A stretch of 47,280 nt of DNA from Chitinophagaceae bacterium (lineage in GTDB: Bacteria > Bacteroidota > Bacteroidia > Chitinophagales > Chitinophagaceae): assembly GCA_023251255.1 (NCBI GenBank), contig JAHEZD010000041.1, positions 1 through 47,280 on the forward strand, given 5' to 3'. Shown here piece after piece: positions 15,105 to 24,110 of this stretch. Position 1 is the stretch's first letter. Every line of letters begins with the position of its first letter. The position numbers and the translations under genes are program-made. The notes under the pieces are model-generated. The model did not search any database and had not been told where the DNA came from. It was given only the letters and a program-made list of their open reading frames with translations.

Positions 15105-16352
15105 ATGCAAAGAAAAGAGCATGGCATTTTCTCACTTCCCGTTATTGTGGGTGCCTTGGGTTTCTTTGTTGACATATATGATTTGCTGCTCTTCAGTATT
15201 GTCCGCAAAAAAAGTTTATTGGATTTGAAAGTGCCACCTGCTGCTGCAAAGGAGTTTGGTGAGAGCGTGATCAGTTGGCAGATGTTCGGGCTGGTAATCG
15301 GCGGGATTTTATGGGGCATCCTGGGCGACAAGAGGGGGCGGAAAAGTGTGCTGTTCGGTTCCATACTCCTGTATTCTGTTGCCACGTTTGCCAATGGTTT
15401 TGTACAGGATGTGCAAACCTACACCTGGCTCAGGTTCATTGCTGGGCTTGGCATTGCTGGGGAACTGGGCGCAAGCATTACATTGACCAGTGAATCGTTG
15501 AGCAAGGAAAAAAGGGGGCTTGGTTCATCCATCATTGCTACCAGTGGCGTACTTGGTTCCATTGCTGCTTATTTTGTGTTCGATCTAAGTGGAAGGGACT
15601 GGCGGTTGTGCTATTATATTGGTGGGGCAATGGGGATTGCTTTATTGTTCCTGCGCGTGCGCGTGCTGGAAAGTGGCATGTACGATCATACAAAGGAAAA
15701 GAATGTGCCCATGGGCAATTTCTTCATGTTCTTCAACAATAAGGAACGGTTTTTCCGGTACCTGAAGAGCATCCTAATCGGGCTGCCTGTTTGGTACATC
15801 ATTGGTGTACTGATTGGTTTCAGCGATGAATTTGCAAGGTGTTTCAAGATACAGGATTTTGACCAGCCGAAGTCGCTAATGCTTCAGTATGTGGCATTGG
15901 CATTTGGTGATATGGCTGCTGGCTTTTTCAGCAATTACATCAGGAGCAGGAAGAAGACCCTGCTGATCTATTATGGTATTACGGCCATATTCATTTCATT
16001 GTTCTTTTTACTGAAAGGTGGTGGCAGTGCCACCTATATGTACCTTCTGTGCATGGGGCTTGGTTTTGGTTCGGGCATTTCTGTGCTGTACATTACCATG
16101 AGTGCGGAACAGTTTGGTACCAACCTAAGGGCCACTGCTGCTATATCTGTCCCCAATTTGGTAAGGGGCTTCCTGCCCTTGATCCTGCTACTGTTCAAGT
16201 TCCTTAGAAATAATATGTCCAGCAAGGATGCGGACCATAACTATATCACTGCTGCATGGATTGTTGGGGCCATTGTTTTGGCAACAGGGTTCATATCCGT
16301 GCTGTATACCAAGGAAACTTTTGGTAAGGAACTGAATTTTATAGAACGATAA
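15105..16352 (+). CDS. MFS transporter, first of a tandem pair
   Basis: 415 residues from the ATG at 15105. This start aligns with the paralogue downstream (MQRKEHGIFSLPVIVGALGFFVDIYDLLLF against MNQQKHIGILSLPVLVAALGYFVDIYDLLLF). A frame extension to 15048 lies in repeat DNA and is rejected. It has twelve predicted membrane helices, with the MFS signature loop GILWGILGDKRGRKSVLFGSILLYS between helices 2 and 3, and GLGIAGELGASITLTSESLSKEKRG, which recalls metabolite:H+ symporters (sugar or organic-acid type). Substrate is unknown. It lies 30 bp upstream of its paralogue, and the two are likely co-transcribed. Confidence 0.95.
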   Translation: MQRKEHGIFSLPVIVGALGFFVDIYDLLLFSIVRKKSLLDLKVPPAAAKEFGESVISWQMFGLVIGGILWGILGDKRGRKSVLFGSILLYSVATFANGFVQDVQTYTWLRFIAGLGIAGELGASITLTSESLSKEKRGLGSSIIATSGVLGSIAAYFVFDLSGRDWRLCYYIGGAMGIALLFLRVRVLESGMYDHTKEKNVPMGNFFMFFNNKERFFRYLKSILIGLPVWYIIGVLIGFSDEFARCFKIQDFDQPKSLMLQYVALAFGDMAAGFFSNYIRSRKKTLLIYYGITAIFISLFFLLKGGGSATYMYLLCMGLGFGSGISVLYITMSAEQFGTNLRATAAISVPNLVRGFLPLILLLFKFLRNNMSSKDADHNYITAAWIVGAIVLATGFISVLYTKETFGKELNFIER

Positions 16353-16382
16353 AAATAATCAAACTATTAACTTAACCGCTTT

Positions 16383-17621
16383 ATGAACCAGCAAAAACAC
16401 ATTGGCATTCTATCGCTTCCCGTACTGGTAGCTGCTTTGGGCTACTTCGTGGATATTTACGACCTGCTCCTGTTTACCATTGTGAAAAAGCCCAGTATGG
16501 TTGGTGTTGGTGCAACCGATTTGACCATGCTTGTTGATAGCACAAGAGTCATTAACTGGCAAATGTTTGGCCTGCTATTGGGTGGTGTCTTGTGGGGGGT
16601 ACTGGGCGATAAGAAGGGAAGGTTAAGCGTGCTGTTCGGCTCCATCATTTTATACTCCATTGCCAATTTCTGCACTGGCTTTGTGTCAACCGTGAACGAA
16701 TATGCTGCTGCACGTTTTTTTGCAGGGCTTGGGCTTGCAGGGGAACTGGGTGCAGGCATTACCTTGGTGAGCGAACTGCTCCCCAAAAACAAACGTGGCA
16801 TAGGAACATCCTTGGTAGCAGGCATTGGGCTGTTTGGTGCAGTGGCGGCCTATTTTACCTTCCATGCTACAAAAGATTGGCGTTTGTGCTACAAGATTGG
16901 AGCTGGTCTGGGTGTGCTGCTGTTATTGTTAAGGGTAAGCGTGGTTGAAAGCGGCATGTTCAAGAATGTGAAGGAACAGGAGGGGGTGAAAAGGGGCAAT
17001 TTTTTCATGTTCTTCACCAATGCTACGAGGTTCAAAAAATACCTGGTGGCCATTTTGATTGGGTTGCCTACCTGGTACGTGATAGGTATCCTTGTGAACC
17101 AGAGCGATAGGTTCGGCAAAGCAATGTTTGGCAGCACCACAATAGATAGCGGCAAGTCAATCATGTTTGCTTATGCCGCGATAGCCATTGGCGATATCCT
17201 GATTGGACTGGTGAGCCAGTATTTCAAAAGCAGGAAGAAAGCGTTGCTGCTGTTCTACTTCATTTGCATGGCTTCATTGGTACTTTTTTATAGCAGCTAC
17301 AATAATAGCGATACAAGAATGTACATTATTTGTGGCATATTGGGTTTCAGCACGGGCTTCTGGGCCATTTTTGTGACGATGGGGGCGGAGCAGTTTGGAA
17401 CCAACCTGCGTGCTACAGCAGCTACTACCATTCCCAACATGGTGCGTGGAGCCTTGCCATTGGTGAACATGCTTTTCCTTGACCTGTTCCAACAAAGCCT
17501 TAAATGGCCTATCGTGAAAAGTGGTATTGTTACAGGCATCATAGTGCTGATGGTGACTTTCATTGCTTTCTACTTTACGGAGGAGACCTTCCAGAAGGAC
17601 CTGAACTATGTGGAAGAGTAA
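16383..17621 (+). CDS. MFS transporter, second of a tandem pair
   Basis: 412 residues, collinear with the preceding gene across its whole length: FVDIYDLLLFTIVKKPS, GGVLWGVLGDKKGRLSVLFGSI, GLGLAGELGAGITLVSELLPKNKRG, NFFMFFTNATRFKKYLVAILIGLPTWYVIG, and MGAEQFGTNLRATAATTIPNMVRG. The strong likeness shows a tandem duplication. The pair may differ in substrate or regulation. They share a transcription unit, since no terminator is visible in the 30-bp gap. Substrate is not deducible. Confidence 0.95.
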   Translation: MNQQKHIGILSLPVLVAALGYFVDIYDLLLFTIVKKPSMVGVGATDLTMLVDSTRVINWQMFGLLLGGVLWGVLGDKKGRLSVLFGSIILYSIANFCTGFVSTVNEYAAARFFAGLGLAGELGAGITLVSELLPKNKRGIGTSLVAGIGLFGAVAAYFTFHATKDWRLCYKIGAGLGVLLLLLRVSVVESGMFKNVKEQEGVKRGNFFMFFTNATRFKKYLVAILIGLPTWYVIGILVNQSDRFGKAMFGSTTIDSGKSIMFAYAAIAIGDILIGLVSQYFKSRKKALLLFYFICMASLVLFYSSYNNSDTRMYIICGILGFSTGFWAIFVTMGAEQFGTNLRATAATTIPNMVRGALPLVNMLFLDLFQQSLKWPIVKSGIVTGIIVLMVTFIAFYFTEETFQKDLNYVEE

Positions 17622-17719
17622 TTGCCGGCAGGAAACAGCTTCTAACTGAGTCACTACCTTCTAACACAAGCAAATAAATTCCAGCAAACCCATTATCTTT
17701 CCAATCCAAACATCTGCAA

Positions 17720-18433
17720 ATGAAAAAGACCATTCTATTGACCGCATTGATTGCCCTTGTGTTTTCTTCCTGCGACTACAGGCGGATAAAAGGCAATGGA
17801 CATATCATTACGGAGGACCGTACTGTTAGCAGTGCCCGGAAGATCAGGTTGCAGGGCAGCTATGATGTGGAACTTACCCCTGGTACTGCTGTGTCAGTAA
17901 AAGTAGAAGGCGATGATAATATACTGCCTTATGTGGTTACCGAAAATGAAGATGGGTGGTTGGTGATCAAATCAAAGGAGCACCTCAATTTCTCCACCAA
18001 GCAACCCTTGAAGGTTTATATCACCACCGATATGCTGGAAGCCGTTACCTTATCTGGCAGCGGCAATATTGTGGGCAAGGGCAGGTTTACCGGCAGTGAT
18101 AAAGTGGACCTGAAAATATCGGGTATTGGTGATGCCAACCTTGAAGTGAAAGCACCATCGGTGAGTGCGAATATCTCCGGCAGTGGCAGCATTACCCTGG
18201 CAGGTGAAACCAAGGATGCCAAGATAAACATCTCCGGTATTGGCAGTTACAAGGGCATGGACCTCAAAGCTGAAAATGCGGAAGTGCGGGTATCGGGTTC
18301 AGGAAACGCTGCAGTTTTTGCTGAAAGCAAACTGGACATCCATGTATCCGGCATTGGTGATGTGACCTATAAGGGCAATGCTGCTGTGACACAGCATGTG
18401 AGTGGCAGCGGTTCCGTGAAAAAGATGGAATAG
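17720..18433 (+). CDS. Head-GIN domain lipoprotein (DUF2807)
   Basis: 237 residues. The N-terminus MKKTILLTALIALVFSSCDYRRIKG is a lipoprotein signal with the lipidation Cys at residue 18. The body contains the alternating VSGSGNI/ISGIGDA motifs of the head-GIN putative auto-transporter adhesin domain (LSGSGNIVGKG, ISGIGDANLEV, ISGSGSITLAG, VSGSGNAAVFA, VSGIGDVTYKG), which predict a right-handed beta-solenoid. Such proteins are widespread envelope proteins of Bacteroidota with no proven activity. It is probably anchored in the outer or inner membrane facing the periplasm or surface. Its own terminator follows. Confidence 0.95.
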   Translation: MKKTILLTALIALVFSSCDYRRIKGNGHIITEDRTVSSARKIRLQGSYDVELTPGTAVSVKVEGDDNILPYVVTENEDGWLVIKSKEHLNFSTKQPLKVYITTDMLEAVTLSGSGNIVGKGRFTGSDKVDLKISGIGDANLEVKAPSVSANISGSGSITLAGETKDAKINISGIGSYKGMDLKAENAEVRVSGSGNAAVFAESKLDIHVSGIGDVTYKGNAAVTQHVSGSGSVKKME

Positions 18434-18455
18434 AAAAGAATATTGTTTGTGCAGG

Positions 18456-18487
18456 AACGTCAAGCAATTATTGTTTGGCGTTTTTTG
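18456..18487 (+). terminator. Terminator of the head-GIN lipoprotein gene
   Basis: 12-bp stem AACGTCAAGCAA/TTGTTTGGCGTT (18456-18467 and 18471-18482, two G-U pairs) with a 3-nt loop, followed by TTTTG. It lies 22 bp after the stop. Confidence 0.75.
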
Positions 18488-19001
18488 TTGAACGCAATAA
18501 TAAAATAAACCAAATATCGTATGAAGGAAAGTAATTAAAGTTTTTGATGTCATATTGCACTGTCGAAGCAGTTTTGGATTGAGATTCTACTTGAAATGCA
18601 TTTCGACAAGCCTGCCTTTGCTGGCAGGCAGGCTGGCTGCCAATGACAGTTAGTGTAAGCTATTGAAAACCATTTGTAGACAAATGATTCTTTTATAGTT
18701 ACCACAAAGGCACAAAGCACACAAAGGGAAAAACGTAGTTTTTCAACCCTGCCGGTAGGCAAGTTAGTGTCCTTAGAGTCTTTGTGGTTAACCCGATGGC
18801 TATCGGGTGTCATTTTCAATGTGCTTATTTGCGAAGCAAACATTGATTACTCGATGTGACATCCTGCAGGACTTTTGAGATATGCTCTATAAAGATTGTT
18901 TCGTTCGTTGCATGGGAATGGATTGCTTTGCTTCGTACTCCGCAGCTTCTTACAGCAATGACGCGCAAGCTAATTAACTAACCGCACCATAAATCTTACG
19001 C
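18488..19001. other. Non-coding spacer, mosaic of dispersed repeat modules
   Basis: Recognisable pieces include ATTTCGACAAGCCTGCC with a GCCTGCC/GGCAGGC hairpin near 18610-18640, and an ACCACAAAG...CTTTGTGGT inverted pair (18701-18709 and 18780-18788) around 70 bp. There is also an ACCCGAT-GGCT-ATCGGGT hairpin (18791-18808) and a tail ending AGCAATGACGCG (near 18953-18964). No gene is supported on either strand. Confidence 0.7.
18698..18808. repeat. ACCACAAAG-bounded repeat with adjoining CCCGAT hairpin
   Basis: ACCACAAAG (18701-18709) and its complement CTTTGTGGT (18780-18788) bracket a short A/G-rich segment. A perfect 7-bp hairpin, ACCCGAT-GGCT-ATCGGGT (18791-18808), follows at once. The same CCCGAT/ATCGGG hairpin module is found inside element copies B and C, so modules are shared between repeat types. 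Confidence 0.6.
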
Positions 19002-20258
19002 ATGAAGCAAAATGAAAGGGTTATACTGTTCCTGTTATCGGCACTCAATTTTACGCATATACTCGACTTTATGATCATGATGCCGCTGAACATTTACCTG
19101 ATGCCCTACTTCCATATATCAGCAAAGGAGTTCAGTTTCCTAGTGAGTGCCTATACTTTCAGTGCAGCTTTTTCGGGCCTCCTTGCCTCACTTTTTGTGG
19201 ACAGGTTCGACCGAAAGCGGGTGCTGCTGGTTGGGTATATTGGTTTCCTTGTTGGTACGGTGGCCTGTGGTATTGCACCCCGTTACGAACTGCTACTGAC
19301 CGCAAGGATCTTTGCAGGCCTTTTTGGTGGCCTGATCGGGGCGCAGGTGCTTTCCATTATCTCCGACCTGTTCACTTATGAGAACAGGGGCAAGGCTGTT
19401 GGTGCAGTGATGAGTGCGTTTGCTGTTGCCAGCACATTGGGAGTACCATTTGCGTTGTTCCTTACCAATCGGTTCAGTTGGCATGCACCGTTTATTTTGA
19501 TTGGTGTGCTGGGCCTATTGCTAATCCCCTTTTTGATGAGGTTCATTCCACCCATGTCACAACATATACTTCCTGTTGATGAAAGGAAGTCGCCTTTCCA
19601 TTCCATTAAGAATGCCGTTGTGCATTCAAAGGTCAGGCTGGCATTGCTGTTTTCCTTTTTGGTAATGGCCGGGCATTTTATTATCATTCCCTTCATCAAC
19701 CCATACATGGTTTACAACAACCATTATTCAAAGGAGGCTACACCCATCATTTACCTTGTTGGTGGCATTGCTTCTTTTTTAGCGGCATTGGTGCTTGGTA
19801 AGGTGTCGGATATCTATGGAAAATTGAACGTATTTGTTATCTGCATGTTGCTGAGCCTTCCTTTTATCCTGGCCATCACACATATTACGGGTTTACAGTT
19901 CTGGATCATGTTGATGCTGTTTGCCATCTGGTTCATTGCATCAACTGGAAGGAGCGTTACTGCACAGGCAATGGTAACCAATACGGTTCCCCAGAACCAG
20001 CGCGGCGGCTTCATGAGCCTCAATAGCAGTGTGCAGCAACTGGGCATCAGTTTTGGTTCATTGGCTTCGGGTTTCATTGTCATTGAAAATGAGGATAAAA
20101 CCATCGAGCATTATGGTTGGCTGGGTTATATGAGCGTGGGCATCTTGGTTTGCAGCCTGCTTATTGGCAAGTATTTATTCAATAACAAGGACAAGGAAAC
20201 CATGGAACTTGTTGCTTCCACAAAGGGCGAGGCCCCTGCAACGGATGATGTTAATTGA
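19002..20258 (+). CDS. MFS transporter (DHA1/AraJ-like)
   Basis: 418 residues with twelve predicted membrane helices. The N-terminal part LNFTHILDFMIMMPLNIYLMPYFHISAKEFSFLVSAYTFSAAFSGLLASLFVDRFDRKRVLL has the drug/sugar-efflux MFS layout with the helix 2-3 signature (DRFDRKR). Later, ALVLGKVSDIYGKLNVFV repeats the motif in the second half. It is likely a proton-driven efflux or uptake carrier with unknown substrate. It differs from the tandem MFS pair at 15105-17621. Its last 8 bp overlap the 3' end of the convergent M14 peptidase gene. Confidence 0.95.
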   Translation: MKQNERVILFLLSALNFTHILDFMIMMPLNIYLMPYFHISAKEFSFLVSAYTFSAAFSGLLASLFVDRFDRKRVLLVGYIGFLVGTVACGIAPRYELLLTARIFAGLFGGLIGAQVLSIISDLFTYENRGKAVGAVMSAFAVASTLGVPFALFLTNRFSWHAPFILIGVLGLLLIPFLMRFIPPMSQHILPVDERKSPFHSIKNAVVHSKVRLALLFSFLVMAGHFIIIPFINPYMVYNNHYSKEATPIIYLVGGIASFLAALVLGKVSDIYGKLNVFVICMLLSLPFILAITHITGLQFWIMLMLFAIWFIASTGRSVTAQAMVTNTVPQNQRGGFMSLNSSVQQLGISFGSLASGFIVIENEDKTIEHYGWLGYMSVGILVCSLLIGKYLFNNKDKETMELVASTKGEAPATDDVN

Positions 20259-21975
20259 CCCTATAAACAGGGTACCTTAAATGTGCGGGTTCATAATAAG
20301 GTGAATTTTTGTAAACAAAATCCAATTGTGCAGGGGAGGATGCCGCAAAGTTTGTATCGGCTTTTTTCTTTTCTTCCAATCTTGCCCTGAGTTCCGGGTG
20401 CTCATTTAAATACGTTGCTGCAATGTCTTCCCAACGGTAATCACTGTAGCCCTCTTTCTGTTGGAGGATGGCATCAAAGAAGTTCCAACTGAAGTAACTG
20501 TCGTCCGCTTCCGGTTCCAATGTTTCCACTAGGAACCTGTCTGTAGCTTGACCAGTATAAATTACATAATCACCTTTTAGGAACTGGATGGCCTGCTTGC
20601 TTTTTGAAAGCAGTACGTCACTATGCCTATAATGTTTTTCATAGGCCCTTGGTGATGTTTTGTAGTTGTTGATGCGGTAGGCTTCCACTTCTATCATTGA
20701 ATCTTTCTGCAGGCGTTGCACTTTCACCTTGTTCAATTGCAATAAATCGGCTACCGCATACCAGCCTTGTGGGATAATGTAGGCTTTGGGTTTGTTGATC
20801 AGCTTGTCGCCAATATAATAATTGTAGAACCTCACCTGTTTGGTAAAAGGTTTTGAATGGTCATAGAACAACCTGTCCATTCCTGTAACCCCGCTTTTCT
20901 TCTTGCCATCTTCATAGCCAAGGAAGGTAATCAGGTCGTTTTTTGTTGAGTCAACTTTCCATGTTAAGGGAAAGATGGACTGGTGCTTGATGGCTTCTAT
21001 ACTTGCCCGTCTTTTTTGTTTTATTTCCTTGGCAAATTTGCTTGCTTGCTCCATCATCACCTGGATCAGTGCATAGGTGCTGTGGACCCTATCAGCAAAG
21101 GGTTTCAGCATATGTGTTTCAGGAACGAAAGCCATTGTTTGGAAAAGTGCAGCATAGCCGCTGCTATAACGTGGCGGATCATAAAAAGCATTCCATCCCT
21201 TATCTGGATTGGCCTCTTCAAAGTTCACATAGGGGCACATGGGCCATTTCCTTTCTTCCATGCCCTTGAACAGTGCCGGCTCAAAAACATCATGTAGGAA
21301 TATGCCTATTTCCCCACCCAGTTTGCTTTGTTGCGTGGTCAATAGGGTCATGGTGTGTTGGTAATCTGCACCGTCGCTTACATGGTTGTCCATAAAAATG
21401 TCCGGTTCCAGCCAATGGAAGATTCCAGCAAATGCTTTTGCTTCCTTTGAATCATTTTTTATGAAGTCCCTGTTCAGGTCGAGGTTCTGTGCATTGCCCC
21501 TGAAGCCAAAACTATTGGGCCCATTCTGGTTCACCCGGCTGAAGCTGTTCCTGTTCAGGCTGCCCCCAATATTGTAAATGGGAATGATGGCCAGCACAAC
21601 ATTTGAAGGTGCTTTTGTTTTTCCGGTGACGAGGTCCCTTAACAGCAGCATACTTGCATCAATGCCATCGGGTTCCCCGGGATGGATGCCGTTGTTCACG
21701 AGTATGACCACTTTGTTCTGTTGCTGCCATTGGGCAGGATTGAAGTTGCTGTCACCAGCATAAAGGACCAAATGTAACGGATAGCCCGCATCGCTACTGC
21801 CAAAGGTTTTTACTGCTATTGTTGTATTGGAAGCAGCCAGCTTGTTGTAGTAATTGATGCATTCCGTATAAGTTGCTGTTTCATTTCCCTTGCTTTTCTC
21901 AAACGGGGTAACAAGGTTTTGTGCATGCACAAAGGATATGACAAAAACAAAACAAGGGGCTAAGCTTTTTTTCAT
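20251..21975 (-). CDS. Secreted M14-family zinc carboxypeptidase
   Basis: 574 residues. Signal peptide MKKSLAPCFVFVISFVHAQ. Zinc-binding HPGE lies at residues 98-101 (NNGIHPGEPDG) and the third zinc ligand at His198 in MDNHVSDGAD. The family block NLDLNRDF is at about 164-171, and a conserved FVPETHM with Glu286 is the likely general base. These features match peptidase M14 carboxypeptidases, which remove C-terminal residues or act on peptidoglycan peptides. The part after residue 300 is a long C-terminal extension of unclear role, with no T9SS sorting domain, so a periplasmic location is likely. The gene is divergent from the response regulator (31-bp gap), and the two probably share a promoter region. 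Confidence 0.95.
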   Translation of the reverse strand: MKKSLAPCFVFVISFVHAQNLVTPFEKSKGNETATYTECINYYNKLAASNTTIAVKTFGSSDAGYPLHLVLYAGDSNFNPAQWQQQNKVVILVNNGIHPGEPDGIDASMLLLRDLVTGKTKAPSNVVLAIIPIYNIGGSLNRNSFSRVNQNGPNSFGFRGNAQNLDLNRDFIKNDSKEAKAFAGIFHWLEPDIFMDNHVSDGADYQHTMTLLTTQQSKLGGEIGIFLHDVFEPALFKGMEERKWPMCPYVNFEEANPDKGWNAFYDPPRYSSGYAALFQTMAFVPETHMLKPFADRVHSTYALIQVMMEQASKFAKEIKQKRRASIEAIKHQSIFPLTWKVDSTKNDLITFLGYEDGKKKSGVTGMDRLFYDHSKPFTKQVRFYNYYIGDKLINKPKAYIIPQGWYAVADLLQLNKVKVQRLQKDSMIEVEAYRINNYKTSPRAYEKHYRHSDVLLSKSKQAIQFLKGDYVIYTGQATDRFLVETLEPEADDSYFSWNFFDAILQQKEGYSDYRWEDIAATYLNEHPELRARLEEKKKADTNFAASSPAQLDFVYKNSPYYEPAHLRYPVYRVN

Positions 21976-22006
21976 TAATTTGAATTTTGAAATTCATAAC
22001 AAAGTA

Positions 22007-22702
22007 ATGGAAAACATATACAGGATACTGTTAGTTGAGGATGAACCAAAGTTGGGGCAAGTGGTCCAGGAAGAATTGACAAGGCAAGGCTACCAAACTG
22101 ATGTGGCATTTGATGGGCTGGTGGCGGAAAAGATGTTCAAGCAACACAACTATTCCTTGATACTACTTGATATCAACCTTCCTTATAAAAATGGGATGGC
22201 CTTATGCAAGGAGTTCAGGGAAGCGAATAAGACTGTTCCTATCATCATGCTGACTGCATTGGGGCAGATCCAGGACAAAGTAGATGCCTTTAATTTGGGT
22301 GCCGATGATTATTTGGTGAAGCCATTCCATTTTGATGAACTCTTTGCAAGGATCAAGGTGTTCCTGAAAAGGTCCGATTATGCGGAGCCATCACTTGAGA
22401 AAATCTCAGTTGCCGATTTGGAAATAGACCTGGAAAACAAGACCGTTACACGTGCAGGGAAGAATATCAACCTCACGGCAAAAGAGTTTGCTTTGATTGT
22501 TCTGCTAGCCAGGGCGGGCGGGAAAGTGATTTCCAAACATGAGATACTTGAAAAAGTCTGGGACCTAAGTTTTGATACAGGTACCAATACGATTGAGGTT
22601 TATATCAGTTTCCTCAGGAATAAAATAGACAAACCGTTTGATGTGAAACTGATCCATACGAAGCCTGGCTTTGGGTATTATGTAAAGGAAATTGTTGCAT
22701 AA
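22007..22702 (+). CDS. OmpR-family response regulator
   Basis: 231 residues from the ATG at 22007. An open extension back to 21890 would cover the start of the divergent peptidase and is rejected. The receiver domain has the acidic pair E11/D12, phospho-acceptor Asp55 (LILLDINLPYKNG), Thr83 and Lys105 (DDYLVKPF). The C-terminal winged-helix DNA-binding domain includes NLTAKEFALIVLLARAGGKVISKHEILEKVWD and TNTIEVYISFLRNKID. It is controlled by the kinase that follows: the stop TAA and the kinase ATG overlap by one base (TAATG), implying translational coupling. The adjacent divergent M14 peptidase is a possible target. Confidence 0.97.
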   Translation: MENIYRILLVEDEPKLGQVVQEELTRQGYQTDVAFDGLVAEKMFKQHNYSLILLDINLPYKNGMALCKEFREANKTVPIIMLTALGQIQDKVDAFNLGADDYLVKPFHFDELFARIKVFLKRSDYAEPSLEKISVADLEIDLENKTVTRAGKNINLTAKEFALIVLLARAGGKVISKHEILEKVWDLSFDTGTNTIEVYISFLRNKIDKPFDVKLIHTKPGFGYYVKEIVA

Positions 22703-24054
22703 TGAACCTCAAGATCCGCTTTGCCTTAATGTTTACTTCGTTTGTTGCGGTCATACTGATCATTTCCTCCGTTGCTATATACATATTGTACTATAATTTC
22801 AGGATCCAGGATTTCTATCGAAGGGTCAAAAATGAGGGCCTTAGCATATACCAATCTTATGTTTCGCAACAGGGCGTTAAGGATTCCTCACCATCTATTC
22901 CAAGTAAGAATAAGTACGCCCTTATTTATCAAGCGGTTGCCATATTCGATTCCAGTTACCATATGCTTTATAAGGAGTCTGACAGCATCACAGTTACTGT
23001 GGACGAATCATTCTTTGTTAAAACAAGGAGCCAGAATGAATACCGTTTCCAGCTCAATAAAATGGAGTGTATTGGCCTGTACATGCCTGACACCAAAAAC
23101 TATATTTATACCTCCGCTTATGATAAGTATGGATTGAAGAAATTGCAGAATATAAAATTGATCCTATTGAGTGTCCTTGGCAGTAGTGTTTTATTGGCCA
23201 TACTCCTTTCCTTGCTTTTTGTGAACCAAGTTTTCCGTCCCTTGAAAAAATTAAGTGACCAGATGCAACGGACGACAGAGCTTTCCTCTGCGGAAAGGGT
23301 TGAAGAGGGGAACGGCAATGATGAAATCAAGCAGATTGCCCGTAGTTACAATGCCATGATTGAGCGGTTGAAGAAGGCATTTGATTACCAGAAGAGTTTT
23401 GTGAACCATGCATCGCATGAACTGCGTACACCTTTGGCAAACATGCTATCGCAGACGGAAGCTGCATTCAATAAAAACCTGGATGAAGCGGGATACAGAA
23501 AAGTACTGTTATCCTTGAAGGAGGACCAACAGGAAATGATTGAATTGACAAATTCCTTGCTGCTGCTGTCCCAGTATGAAAAGATGGAAACATCCAATGA
23601 ATGGAATTCCATAAGGATTGATGAAGTACTGTACGATACAATTAAAGCTGCCAAGAAGATATTGCCAGAAGCGCTGATAACGCTTGAATTCCTTTCCATA
23701 CCGGAAGAGGATAACCTTATTATCAAGGGAAACGAGGCCTTGTTGCGGTCTGCCATCCGGAACCTGATCAAAAATGCCTACCTGTACTCTGCGGATAAAA
23801 GTGTGTTCATTTTTTTATTGGCAGATAGGGGCCATATAGAAATCAATGTTGAGAATACGGGTAAACAAATTAAGAAAACAGAAATCGATAAATTGTTCAT
23901 TCCTTTTTTTAGGGGGGAGAATTCCATTGAACAAAGGGGGCATGGGTTAGGTCTTGCCATTGTTCAGCGAATTATAGATGTTCATAAGGGTAAAGTACAT
24001 TACGAGCCTGTAGGAAATGATAAAAATAGGTTTACCATATCCTTATACAAATAA
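22702..24054 (+). CDS. Two-component sensor histidine kinase
   Basis: 450 residues. There are two membrane helices (about 8-30 and 152-175) around a ~120-residue periplasmic sensor region. A HAMP-like linker follows (about 176-229). The H-box FVNHASHELRTPLANMLSQ has phospho-accepting His239, and the catalytic ATPase domain has the N-box LRSAIRNLIKNAYLYS and G2 box GHGLGLAIVQRIIDVHKG. The sensor region has no recognisable ligand domain, so the signal is unknown. Overlap with the upstream regulator shows they form one unit. Confidence 0.97.
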   Translation: MNLKIRFALMFTSFVAVILIISSVAIYILYYNFRIQDFYRRVKNEGLSIYQSYVSQQGVKDSSPSIPSKNKYALIYQAVAIFDSSYHMLYKESDSITVTVDESFFVKTRSQNEYRFQLNKMECIGLYMPDTKNYIYTSAYDKYGLKKLQNIKLILLSVLGSSVLLAILLSLLFVNQVFRPLKKLSDQMQRTTELSSAERVEEGNGNDEIKQIARSYNAMIERLKKAFDYQKSFVNHASHELRTPLANMLSQTEAAFNKNLDEAGYRKVLLSLKEDQQEMIELTNSLLLLSQYEKMETSNEWNSIRIDEVLYDTIKAAKKILPEALITLEFLSIPEEDNLIIKGNEALLRSAIRNLIKNAYLYSADKSVFIFLLADRGHIEINVENTGKQIKKTEIDKLFIPFFRGENSIEQRGHGLGLAIVQRIIDVHKGKVHYEPVGNDKNRFTISLYK

Positions 24055-24055
24055 A

Positions 24056-24080
24056 AACCAGTTGATACAATCAACTGGTT
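24056..24080 (-). terminator. Terminator of rpsT
   Basis: Perfect 10-bp stem AACCAGTTGA/TCAACTGGTT (24056-24065 and 24071-24080), 5-nt loop. On the minus strand it is followed by TTTATTTG. It lies 30 bp past the rpsT stop and directly after the kinase stop. The plus-strand side has no T tail, so it mainly serves rpsT. Confidence 0.75.
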
Positions 24081-24110
24081 CAAGTATATTAAACGTAATA
24101 AGTAATGCAA

